Origin: JBBATK01 sp040398805
Lineage (GTDB): Bacteria > Bacteroidota > Ignavibacteria > Kapaibacteriales > NICIL-2
Length of the DNA: 64,000 bases
Assembly: GCA_040398805.1 (NCBI GenBank)
Contig: JBBATK010000004.1
Span: 108,547 to 172,546, forward strand
Reading direction: 5' to 3'
Shown: positions 25,688 through 32,838 of the stretch, piece by piece
How positions within the stretch are numbered: the first letter of the stretch is position 1
Layout of the letters: each line of letters starts with the position of its first letter
Program-made: the position numbers and the translations under genes
Notes under the pieces: model-generated
What the model was told of the DNA's origin: nothing
Databases searched by the model: none
What the model saw: the letters and a program-made list of their open reading frames with translations, nothing else

Positions 25688-26806
25688 TCACGGCATGGTC
25701 ATCATCGACCGCACGAACATGCGGCCCGGCAATTGTCGCAAATACCCCTTGAACTCCAGCGTCAGCAGGCACACGAGAACGTCTGCCGACGATGCGGAAA
25801 ACCGTTCCGCCAGCGCATCGATATGGACGGGCTCGTGGGTGATGCACGAGAAGATCTGCTCTTCCATCGCAGAGCCGAACTCCAATGGTGCGGATGTCGG
25901 AGACGTCGTTTCGATGCCGTAATCGCGAAGTATCTGCTGTGGCGACAGGGCTGCGGCGGCCGTGGAGGTGGCGATGAGGGCGTTCGTTCCCATGCTCCGC
26001 TCTGCGGTGATCATCCCAGGTACGGCATAGACATCCCGTGCTTGGTCCACCGCGAACTGCGCGGTGATGAGAGATCCGCCGCGACGTCCGCTTTCCACGA
26101 CGAGAAGCGCTTTGGAGATGCCGCTGATGATGCGATTGCGTTGGGGGAAGTAGGGCGGTAAGGCGCGAACACCGCATGGATACTCGGAGATGACGGCCCC
26201 GCCGCTCTCTGATACGGATCGGGCGAGATGTGCCGCATAGGAGGGTGCAATGGTATCGATGCCACAGGCGATGACCGCATAGGTGATGCCGCGACTCTCC
26301 ACGACGGCCTTGTGCGCGATACTATCGATGCCGGCGGCCAGACCGCTGGTGATGATGAGACCTGCCGTACTACAGTCCTTTGCGAACCGTTCGGTGACCG
26401 CCTGACCATACTGCGTGCATTGCCGTGTGCCCACGATGCTCAGCGAGAGTGCATCGGGGTGTTGGAGCGCCCCACGGACGAAGAGGATGGTGGGCGGGTA
26501 GGGAATCTGCCGAAGCAGGCTCGGATAGGCGGCGTGGGTTATGGTGACGAGGGAGACGTCCGATCGACGACAGCGATCGAGCTGTCGTTCGGCTTCGTCG
26601 CGAAGTCGCTGTGTGTCGATCCTTTCGAAGAGCGCTTCCTGCTGGCGATGGACGGTCCGATGATAGTCAGCACCCGAGAAGTATTCCTCGAAACAGGAGG
26701 CGCCGCGCAGCGCCTCCATGAAGGTGCGCGTGGTGAGACGCGGAAGAGCGCGCAGTTGCAAGAGGTCGATATCGGACCACATCCGAGAGGAAAACGGAGA
26801 TGACAT
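25688..26806 (-). CDS. dprA: DNA-processing protein DprA (Smf)
   Basis: Loads RecA onto incoming single-stranded DNA during natural transformation. The 372-residue protein has an N-terminal helical region, the Rossmann-like core with SIVGTRQCTQYG, the SGLAAGIDSIAHKAV motif, FPQRNRIISG and VVESGRRGGSLITA, and a C-terminal winged-helix domain (residues ~305-365). All core motifs are intact. The ATG at 26806 is the first in frame with good context. It ends 22 bases from mutS2 (convergent). No other competence genes are in the window. Confidence 0.94.
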   Translation of the reverse strand: MSSPFSSRMWSDIDLLQLRALPRLTTRTFMEALRGASCFEEYFSGADYHRTVHRQQEALFERIDTQRLRDEAERQLDRCRRSDVSLVTITHAAYPSLLRQIPYPPTILFVRGALQHPDALSLSIVGTRQCTQYGQAVTERFAKDCSTAGLIITSGLAAGIDSIAHKAVVESRGITYAVIACGIDTIAPSYAAHLARSVSESGGAVISEYPCGVRALPPYFPQRNRIISGISKALLVVESGRRGGSLITAQFAVDQARDVYAVPGMITAERSMGTNALIATSTAAAALSPQQILRDYGIETTSPTSAPLEFGSAMEEQIFSCITHEPVHIDALAERFSASSADVLVCLLTLEFKGYLRQLPGRMFVRSMMTMP

Positions 26807-26941
26807 GTTCGTAGATGGACGAATGCCCGGCGAGCGTACGAGGCGGGTTGAGAAAGGACGTCGTTGAGGCGGGTACGGCGAGTGCGTCCGGGCTCCGGTG
26901 GAGAGCGCCGTAGGACACGAGGGTGACGGTGCGAGCGGCTG

Positions 26942-28120
26942 TCAGGTTCCCACGGCGGACGTGCGTCGATAGTGTTCCGTGAAAGCTCGGAAGCGGTCTC
27001 GCGCCATCTCCAGGGTTTCTTCTTTCTTGCAGAACGCGATGCGGATGAGGGAACGTCCGATGTGCTCTCGCACATAGAAGGCCTGCATCGGGATGGTCGC
27101 TATGCCGTGATGTTCGATAAGGTATCGGCAGAATGCCGCACCGTCCATGTCCGTAATCCCTGATATGTCGGCGGCGATGAAGTAGGACCCCTCAGGGATG
27201 CGGAAGGGTATAGGGGTATCGCGCAGGATGCCGACGAGCAGATCGCGGCGACGGGAGTAGTCGTTGTGCAGATCCACGTAGAACGAGTCCGGAGCGGCAA
27301 GACCCTCGGCGACAGCATGTTGGAACGGGGTGGACGAAGCGAACACCGTGAATTGATGGACACGTCGCACACAGGTGATAAGGGACTCATGGCCTATGGC
27401 CCAACCGCATTTCCAACCCGTGGAGGAGAACGTCTTGCCACCGCTTGAGATCGTTATGCAACGGTCGTGCATGCCCGACATCGTTGCAAGGCGGATGTGT
27501 CTGTTGTCATCGAAGACGATATGCTCATACACTTCGTCGCACACGGCAAGGACGTCGTGCTCTATGCACAGGTCCCGGATCAAGGACAATTCGTCCTCAC
27601 GGAACACCGTACCGCAGGGGTTATGCGGTGTGTTGATGAGGATGAGTTTGGTTTTGGAGGTGAATGCCGCACGCAACTCATCGGGATCGAAGCGGAAATC
27701 GGGCGCATGGAGCGTGACAGGGACGACGGTGCCGCCGGCCATCCGGATATTCGGAAGGTAGACGTCGAACGACGGCTCGAAGACGATGACTTCGTCGCCG
27801 GGCTCTACGAAGGCGAACATGGTGCACCACAGCGCCTCGGACGCTCCGGCGGTCACGCAGACACCTCCATCGGGGTCCACAGCATGATCATAGAACCGCC
27901 GAGCGTGAGCGGCGACGGCGTGTCGGAGCGGGAGCTCACCATGAGACACCGCGTACTGGTTCCGACCCTCGGAGATGGCTCTGCACGCGGCCTCGCGTAC
28001 GGCTGCAGGCGTGTCGAAATCCGGAAATCCCTGACCGAGATTCACGGCTCCGTGACGAACCGCGAGTGCGGTGATCTCGGAGAAGATGGATGCTCCGAAG
28101 GATGCTATTCGATCAATCAT
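26942..28120 (-). CDS. Class I PLP-dependent aminotransferase
   Basis: A 392-residue fold-type I aminotransferase. The PLP lysine is K229 in SSGGKTFSSTGWKCGW, and the PHNPCG and CDEVYEH motifs are present. The overall style (NLGQGFPDFDTP, YAVSHGELPLRHAVA, QAFYV) matches methionine/kynurenine aminotransferases (YbdL/KAT-like) rather than aspartate aminotransferase. These act on methionine and aromatic amino acids and may serve methionine salvage; the true substrate is not determinable. I chose the ATG at 28120 (MIDRIASFGAS). It lies upstream of dprA on the same strand, separated by 135 bases. Confidence 0.9.
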   Translation of the reverse strand: MIDRIASFGASIFSEITALAVRHGAVNLGQGFPDFDTPAAVREAACRAISEGRNQYAVSHGELPLRHAVAAHARRFYDHAVDPDGGVCVTAGASEALWCTMFAFVEPGDEVIVFEPSFDVYLPNIRMAGGTVVPVTLHAPDFRFDPDELRAAFTSKTKLILINTPHNPCGTVFREDELSLIRDLCIEHDVLAVCDEVYEHIVFDDNRHIRLATMSGMHDRCITISSGGKTFSSTGWKCGWAIGHESLITCVRRVHQFTVFASSTPFQHAVAEGLAAPDSFYVDLHNDYSRRRDLLVGILRDTPIPFRIPEGSYFIAADISGITDMDGAAFCRYLIEHHGIATIPMQAFYVREHIGRSLIRIAFCKKEETLEMARDRFRAFTEHYRRTSAVGT

Positions 28121-28146
28121 GGTCTGGTCCGGAAATGCGACGAGCG

Positions 28147-28154
28147 CAAATTTA
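28147..28154 (-). promoter_or_regulatory. Candidate -7 element of the aminotransferase gene
   Basis: Minus strand TAAATTTG matches TAnnTTTG exactly and lies 26 bases upstream of the start at 28120. No clear -33 element is visible. Confidence 0.4.
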
Positions 28155-28321
28155 CGCTTGCGCAGCATCGCATGAGGATGAGCGAAGTTTCCACATCGGG
28201 GCGGTGGTCATGGCAAGTCGTGAAAGTTCGCTGTGATGAATTCTCTGCTGACGACTCCGTCGAGTCTGCGTGGTATACTTGCGTCGATATCAGGGAGGAC
28301 GAAATCGACGTGACACGTGAC

Positions 28322-28600
28322 ATGGATACCCACATGGAATGCAGACCGGGGTGTGGTGCTTGTTGCATCGCACCGTCCATCACGACTCCGTTCCACGGCA
28401 TGCCCAGCGGGAAGAGGGCGGGGGAGCGGTGCGTGCATCTGGCGGAGGATGAACGGTGCGTGCTGTTCGGACGTCCCGAGCGGCCGGCGTTCTGCGCCTC
28501 GTTGCCGCCTTCTCTCGGCATGTGCGGAAGGACGCGCGCGGAAGCCATGGAGACACTTGCTTCGTGGGAGGAATGGACGCGTCCGGCCCCGACGCGATAG
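28322..28600 (+). CDS. ykgJ: YkgJ-family cysteine cluster protein
   Basis: A 92-residue protein of the YkgJ/UPF0153 group, with cysteines thought to bind a zinc or iron-sulfur site. The core CRPGCGACCIAPS is followed by GMPSGK, GERCVHL, CVLFGRPERPAFCASL and SLGMCG, matching E. coli YkgJ closely. Function is unknown. I use the ATG at 28322, and ATG 28334 is possible. The open frame extends over 850 bases upstream through the antisense of the aminotransferase gene, which is not coding. A terminator candidate overlaps its stop. A possible -7 element TATACTTG lies at 28274-28281. Confidence 0.85.
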   Translation: MDTHMECRPGCGACCIAPSITTPFHGMPSGKRAGERCVHLAEDERCVLFGRPERPAFCASLPPSLGMCGRTRAEAMETLASWEEWTRPAPTR

Positions 28601-28645
28601 TCCGCGGATTTCATCCATCGGCAAAAAGAATCCGGACGTTTTTTT
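28600..28645 (+). terminator. Probable terminator after ykgJ
   Basis: CGGATT pairs with AATCCG and the outer GTC with GAC across a 2-base bulge and an 18-base loop, followed by a run of T (28639-28645). Confidence 0.5.
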
Positions 28646-28736
28646 GCTCGACAATTTTCCGTAATTACGCAGGTCGCTCGACGGTGTTCGACGGCGTGGA
28701 AGTGCATCACCACTCATCCCTTTCTTTCGTCTTCGT

Positions 28737-29033
28737 ATGAATCAGTTCATGGTCGAGTTCGACCTACCAGACACGTACACGGAGTATTTCATCGCGAGAG
28801 TGCCGGAACAGCGGGCCACCGTTCACCGCATGATGCGCGAGGGAAAGATTTCTAACTACGCTCTGTCGCTGGACCGACGGAAGCTCTGGGTGTTCTTCAC
28901 GGCGGAGAACCAGAAGGAGCTCGTCACGCTGTACAACGAGTTTCCGCTTATCGACCACATGTTACCGACCGTCCACCCGCTGTTGTTCCATGAGAGCATC
29001 GCACTGCAGTTTCCCGCCATGTCGTTGAACTAG
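28737..29033 (+). CDS. Muconolactone-isomerase-like small conserved protein
   Basis: A 98-residue soluble protein. The pattern MVEFDLP, then PEQRATVHRMMREGKI, YALSLDRRKLWVFF and FPLIDHM is that of small proteins annotated as muconolactone delta-isomerase-like or DABB/YCII-like in Bacteroidota; these have a ferredoxin-like fold. An aromatic degradation role is unlikely here because no pathway genes are nearby, so the true function is unknown. There is no ribosome binding site upstream of the ATG. It lies between ykgJ and clpP. Confidence 0.75.
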   Translation: MNQFMVEFDLPDTYTEYFIARVPEQRATVHRMMREGKISNYALSLDRRKLWVFFTAENQKELVTLYNEFPLIDHMLPTVHPLLFHESIALQFPAMSLN

Positions 29034-29180
29034 TCGGAGAGTGTACCGCTCGTCTTGACATCGCATGCACCCTGCACACTACGAATATCCCCGCAACGTC
29101 TGTCGGAGTCGTTGCACCTTCATTCACAAGAAGGAAGGCAGCCGGGTCCATCAACATTTTGCCATCACTCGGAAACCGTC

Positions 29181-29771
29181 ATGATCCATTTCGAAGAAGA
29201 AGAACCGTTGAATAAAGAAGACAAAGAAAAGAACGCACCGATGTTCATCGGGAAGAAACTCCTCGAGTCGAGAAAAGTCTTTCTCTGGGGTCAGGTGGAT
29301 GATGCGTCGGCGCGACATGTGATCGACCGTCTCATGTATCTGGAACTGCAGGATCCGGGCAAGGAGATCACGCTCTACATCAACTCGCCCGGTGGCTATG
29401 TCACGTCCGGCATGGCGATGTACGACGTGATGAAGAGTATCACGTCGCCCATCTCGACTGTGTGCATGGGGTTGGCTGCGTCCATGGGGTCCATCCTTCT
29501 GTCGGCAGGAACGAAGGGTCGTCGGTTCATGTTCCGTCATGGCAAGGTGATGATCCACCAACCCAGTGGGGGGGCTCAAGGAAGCAGCACGGACATCGAA
29601 ATCCAGATGCGGGAGATCCTGAAAACGAAAGAGATCGGCGCACGTATCCTTGCGGAGAATTGCGGGCAGACCTTGGATCGTATCCTTAAGGATTTCGAGC
29701 GGGATTATTGGATGGACGCAAGCGAGTCCGTGGAGTACGGGATCGTCGACGGCATTGTGGAAAAGTTGTGA
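29181..29771 (+). CDS. clpP: ATP-dependent Clp protease proteolytic subunit
   Basis: Serine protease that forms the tetradecameric degradation chamber with ClpX/ClpA. The 196 residues contain the nucleophile S101 in GLAASMGSILL, the catalytic H126 in MIHQPSGG and the acidic member in ERDYWMDA, plus the oligomerisation strand NSPGGYVTSGMAM. I placed the start at 29181 because the N-terminal region from MIHFEEEEP onward fits ClpP, and the 42-codon upstream extension does not. No clpX follows within the window, so the unfoldase is encoded elsewhere. No clear terminator or promoter is recognised next to it. Confidence 0.96.
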   Translation: MIHFEEEEPLNKEDKEKNAPMFIGKKLLESRKVFLWGQVDDASARHVIDRLMYLELQDPGKEITLYINSPGGYVTSGMAMYDVMKSITSPISTVCMGLAASMGSILLSAGTKGRRFMFRHGKVMIHQPSGGAQGSSTDIEIQMREILKTKEIGARILAENCGQTLDRILKDFERDYWMDASESVEYGIVDGIVEKL

Positions 29772-29892
29772 GACACGTGACGTCGCTCGAAACAAGCGTA
29801 TTTCGGCTGTTTTGTCGTGATATTGTCCATGCACGTCCGTTCGGCATCCAAAGCTTTCCGACCTGAACGCTGCGGCGAATCCGCCAAAAAAC

Positions 29893-29923
29893 TTTGAAAA
29901 AACAAACGACTGCGCTATATTTG
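29893..29923 (+). promoter_or_regulatory. Bacteroidota-type promoter of the 57-aa/rpmE/rpsR operon
   Basis: TTTG (29893-29896), a 19-base spacer, then TATATTTG (29916-29923), an exact match to -33 TTTG and -7 TAnnTTTG. The distance to the first ATG (29958) is 34 bases. Confidence 0.8.
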
Positions 29924-29957
29924 CAGTCTTATTCAACTACAAGAGTCGTAGAGCGCT

Positions 29958-30131
29958 ATGGCAAAGCAGCAGACCTTTCAGGACAAGCTCAAGAAATTGA
30001 AAACCGATACGCGCGTCAACGTTCGCGTGATCAAGGCGTATCGCAGTGACAAAGGAACGGTGAAGTTCGTCGAGCGCTTTGTCAAGGTGGACGATGCGAA
30101 TCAGATCGAAAAGATTGACATTTCACGATAA
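29958..30131 (+). CDS. 57-residue basic protein in a ribosomal-protein operon
   Basis: A small lysine-rich protein (MAKQQTFQDKLKKLK at the start, then VRVIKAYRSDKGTVKFVERFVKVDD). It is led by a consensus promoter and followed at 11 bases by rpmE and then rpsR, so it is very probably expressed at ribosomal-protein level. The 'K..RS.KG..KFVE.FV' stretch recalls the DUF4295 proteins found beside ribosomal genes in Bacteroidota, but I cannot confirm homology. Its size and charge fit a ribosome-associated protein. The function is not known. Confidence 0.7.
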   Translation: MAKQQTFQDKLKKLKTDTRVNVRVIKAYRSDKGTVKFVERFVKVDDANQIEKIDISR

Positions 30132-30142
30132 GGCAGGTACTC

Positions 30143-30379
30143 ATGAAAAAGGGAATACATCCCTCGTATAAGGACGTGACAGTTCACATGACCGACGGTT
30201 CATCGTTCGTCACGCGTTCCTGTTACAAAGGCGAAAAGATGGTATTGGAAATCGATTCCAAGTCGCACCCGTTCTTCACCGGTAAGCAGATGCTGGTGGA
30301 TACGGCGGGACGCGTTGACCGATTCAAGAAGCGTGCAGAGCGCTCGAAGGCAATCAAAGAAAAAGGAGAAGCACAATAA
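30143..30379 (+). CDS. rpmE: 50S ribosomal protein L31 (zinc-less form)
   Basis: bL31, which bridges the 50S and 30S subunits. The 78 residues begin MKKGIHPSYKDVTV and contain the diagnostic HPFFTGKQ and AGRVDRFKKR. The zinc-ribbon cysteines are missing: the position of the usual C-x-x-C before HPFF reads DSKSHPFF and the N-terminal CxC is absent, leaving one unrelated cysteine (RSCYKG). It is thus the zinc-independent (C-minus) form in a short type A-like length. The C-terminus is extended by ~15 charged residues. Its TAA overlaps the rpsR ATG by one base (TAATG). Confidence 0.92.
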   Translation: MKKGIHPSYKDVTVHMTDGSSFVTRSCYKGEKMVLEIDSKSHPFFTGKQMLVDTAGRVDRFKKRAERSKAIKEKGEAQ

Positions 30380-30672
30380 TGGCAATGCAACGCAACCCCA
30401 ATGACGTGTTACAGCCACCCATGGCAGCGGCATCATCGCCGTTCAGAAACCGTCAGCAAGTAGTACGTAAGAAGACAAGTCCGATGAAGGAGTCCCGTAT
30501 CGTGGACTATCTTGATCACAAGTTCTTGTCACGTTTCATCAATGACCAAGGCAAGATCCTTCCTCGCCGTATTACGGGTCTCACCGCGTTTCAACAGCGC
30601 GAGATCTCTCGTGCAGTGAAGTATGCACGTCACTTGGCCTTGATTCCGTTCGTCGCGCAGGACACGAAGTAA
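30379..30672 (+). CDS. rpsR: 30S ribosomal protein S18
   Basis: bS18 of the 30S platform. The 97 residues have a variable, disordered N-terminal 35 residues and then the conserved core: IVDYLDHKFLSRFI, GKILPRRITGLTAFQQREI and the final AVKYARHLALIPF. The start overlaps the rpmE stop, indicating translational coupling. Its usual partner rpsF (S6) is not adjacent, unlike in most bacteria. A strong terminator follows at 30700-30737, closing the 57-aa/rpmE/rpsR operon. Confidence 0.95.
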   Translation: MAMQRNPNDVLQPPMAAASSPFRNRQQVVRKKTSPMKESRIVDYLDHKFLSRFINDQGKILPRRITGLTAFQQREISRAVKYARHLALIPFVAQDTK

Positions 30673-30699
30673 CCATCTGCGTTCGGGAAAAGTTTTTGC

Positions 30700-30737
30700 A
30701 TCGCCTCGGGTAGGGTATCCGAGGCGATTTTTTTTTG
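30700..30737 (+). terminator. Rho-independent terminator after rpsR
   Basis: A 10-bp perfect stem (ATCGCCTCGG at 30700-30709 with CCGAGGCGAT at 30719-30728) and a 9-base loop, followed by eight or more T residues. Confidence 0.92.
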
Positions 30738-31000
30738 TGCATGTCGAACGATGGTTGTTCGTATCGACTGCTCTCGGATGATGCGTGGAGTGGCGCGGCG
30801 CGGTCATGTTCCATCACGCAAAAGATGCAGGAACGCGGACGATTTTTCTCGGGCGAAGAGTGTGGACTTCCAACCCACGTCAAGCCCGTGCCGGCGCTGA
30901 TAAAAATCGCCATACCTACCCGCCAGACCGCGCACGAACTGATGTGTGGAAAACTCCGAGATATGCAAGGGGAATATTTCTTGCCTGTGAAATTTTCTTC

Positions 31001-31031
31001 TTTGCGAGACGTATCATGTGCATGATCTTTG
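31001..31031 (+). promoter_or_regulatory. Candidate dnaA promoter
   Basis: TTTG (31001-31004), a 19-base spacer, then GATCTTTG (31024-31031), one mismatch from TAnnTTTG. The spacing is the same as in the 29893 promoter. The leader to dnaA would be about 135 bases. Confidence 0.5.
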
Positions 31032-31064
31032 CGCAGACGTAAAGAATCCCGTACGTGATTCGTA

Positions 31065-31157
31065 GTGACGACAGGCGACGTTCGACGGTTTCAAAAGGGG
31101 ACGCCGACGAAGACCAAGAAGCATGTCGCGGTGCGGACACGCATTCCGAAAAAGTAA
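31065..31157 (+). CDS. Possible 30-residue basic peptide upstream of dnaA
   Basis: A GTG-started frame of 30 codons, ending 16 bases before the dnaA start. The product is strongly basic (GDVRRFQKG near the start, KTKKHVAVRTRIPKK at the end), reminiscent in size and charge of tiny ribosomal proteins such as bTHX, but the resemblance is weak. There is no ribosome binding site at the GTG. It may be only part of the dnaA leader. Confidence 0.2.
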   Translation: MTTGDVRRFQKGTPTKTKKHVAVRTRIPKK

Positions 31158-31173
31158 TTGAACGAGGTGAACA

Positions 31174-32685
31174 TTGGCTAAGAAGTCCGATGCGTTGAAC
31201 CTGTTTCCGCAGGCATCGCAGAACAATAGCGCCGCGCTTCGAAAGACGGCCGGGCGCAGCAGAGAGGCGCAGACCTATTCATCCGACCTCGAACGCGTGT
31301 GGAAACAGTGCCTAGAGATCATCCGGGACAATGTATCCGTTCAAGTTTTCAAGACATGGTTCGAGCCGATCAAGGTGTTGAGCTTCGATGGTACGGACAT
31401 TCTGGTCGAGGTACCGAGTCAGTTCTATTATGAGTGGCTCGAAGAGCACTATACGACATTGATCCAGCGCAGCGTGGCGCAGACATTCGGCTCCACCGTG
31501 CATCTGAAATATCAGGTCGTCATGGATACGACGACGGAATCGCTCGAGGAGCGAACGATCATCCTTCCGGCGATGCGTCATGGCAACCAGGGAGCCGTCC
31601 AGTCGAAGCTACCGTTTTCGACGCCCACCGAAGCCCCGGTCAACCATTCCAGCTTTCTCAACCCGCGGTACACCTTCGACAATTTCGTCAGTGGGGATAG
31701 CAATCAGCTTGCATTCTCCGCATCGGTAGCGGTCACGGAAAGCGCGGGCAAATCGCGGTATAATCCACTCGTCATCTATGGCAAGACGGGGCTCGGCAAG
31801 ACGCACCTTGTGCAGGCCATCGGGAACCGTATCGTCGAGAAGAACAAGCGCGCTCGGGTGCTGTACACCACAAGCGAACGCTTCACGATGGAATATGTCA
31901 GTGCTCTGCAGACGAACCGATTCAGCGAGTTCACGGAATACTACCGGAGCATGGATGTGCTCATCATCGACGACATCCAGTTCTTCGCGGGCAAGGAAAA
32001 GACGCAGGATAACTTCTTCCACACCTTCAATGCGTTGTTGCAAGCGGGTAAGCAGATCATCCTGACGAGCGATGTGGCTCCGAGCGACCTTCGAGATGTG
32101 GATGCCCGGCTCATCTCGCGGTTCCAGTGGGGATTGACGGCGGATGTCCAGTCGCCCGATTATGAAATGCGCCTTGCCATCGTTCAGCGCAAGAGCGCCG
32201 ACGAAGGCCTGCAGATTCCAGAAGAGATAGCGGAGTATATCGCACGTCATGTCACATCGAGTATCCGGCAGATCGAAGGGTGCCTGATCCGTTTGTTCGC
32301 GAGCGTGTCATTGGACAACCGACGCGTCAGTCTGCCACTTGTGCAGGAGGTTGTGAATTCCGTTGTCGGCGAGCCGCGTCAGCGTCCGTTGCACATGGAA
32401 GACATCAAAGTGCTCGTCGCTTCGTACTACAGTCTTCCCGTGGAGCTCTTGGCCGGGAAGACACGAAAGCATGAAATCGTTCTCGCCCGTCAGGTGGCCA
32501 TGTACCTTGCCAAGCAGCTGACGAACCTTTCGTTGAAGTCCATCGGATCGCACTTCGGCGGTCGTGACCATACGACGGTGTTGCATTCCATCCAGATGAT
32601 CGAGAACTACTTCGATACCGACCAGACAGTGACACAGACGGTGGAACACCTTCACCGGAAGCTGAGTCACTCAGCACAGGGGTAA
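31174..32685 (+). CDS. dnaA: Chromosomal replication initiator DnaA
   Basis: Binds DnaA boxes and opens the origin. The 503 residues show domain I (residues ~30-110, WKQCLEIIRDNVSVQVFKTWF), a linker, the AAA+ domain with Walker A GKTGLGKTH from G203 and Walker B LIIDDIQFF, and the C-terminal helix-turn-helix with GRDHTTVLHS. The start codon is TTG at 31174 with a good ribosome binding site (GAGGTGA, 31164-31170); no ATG or GTG fits better. Its neighbours are rpsR upstream and convergent ftsH downstream rather than dnaN or rpmH. A bidirectional terminator follows. Confidence 0.97.
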   Translation: MAKKSDALNLFPQASQNNSAALRKTAGRSREAQTYSSDLERVWKQCLEIIRDNVSVQVFKTWFEPIKVLSFDGTDILVEVPSQFYYEWLEEHYTTLIQRSVAQTFGSTVHLKYQVVMDTTTESLEERTIILPAMRHGNQGAVQSKLPFSTPTEAPVNHSSFLNPRYTFDNFVSGDSNQLAFSASVAVTESAGKSRYNPLVIYGKTGLGKTHLVQAIGNRIVEKNKRARVLYTTSERFTMEYVSALQTNRFSEFTEYYRSMDVLIIDDIQFFAGKEKTQDNFFHTFNALLQAGKQIILTSDVAPSDLRDVDARLISRFQWGLTADVQSPDYEMRLAIVQRKSADEGLQIPEEIAEYIARHVTSSIRQIEGCLIRLFASVSLDNRRVSLPLVQEVVNSVVGEPRQRPLHMEDIKVLVASYYSLPVELLAGKTRKHEIVLARQVAMYLAKQLTNLSLKSIGSHFGGRDHTTVLHSIQMIENYFDTDQTVTQTVEHLHRKLSHSAQG

Positions 32686-32735
32686 GGAGCGCATAGGCAC
32701 GGGTTCGGCGGAATGAACTGCTGAGATGAAAAAAG

Positions 32736-32769
32736 AAAAGCCAGGGAACACGTTGTTCCCTGGCTTTTT
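32736..32769. terminator. Bidirectional terminator between dnaA and ftsH
   Basis: A 12-bp perfect stem (AGCCAGGGAACA at 32739-32750 with TGTTCCCTGGCT at 32754-32765) and a 3-base loop, flanked by A-rich and T-rich tracts. It serves convergent dnaA (+) and ftsH (-). Confidence 0.92.
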
Positions 32770-32838
32770 CGCTTTTCTCTCCAATGGTCGAGGATGCCGT
32801 GACGGCCTGTCTGTTCCTCCCACCTACGTCGTGTGTCG

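Larger units (their letters stand above)
30738..31173 (+). other. Intergenic region upstream of dnaA
   Basis: No convincing long gene lies here. It holds a candidate dnaA promoter (31001-31031) and a 30-codon basic reading frame (31065-31157). I looked for DnaA boxes (TTATNCACA on either strand) and found only a near match, TGTGGAAAA near 30945, and no AT-rich unwinding element, so I do not call oriC here. Confidence 0.6.

Noticed and set aside
27467..28321. N-terminal extension of the ykgJ frame
   Set aside because: It is antisense to the aminotransferase gene; homology to YkgJ covers only the last ~90 codons.
30735..31025. 96-codon frame after the rpsR terminator
   Set aside because: It starts in the terminator T-tract and has unnatural composition and no recognisable motif.
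30738..31173. Origin of replication next to dnaA
   Set aside because: Only one near-match to a DnaA box and no AT-rich unwinding stretch seen.
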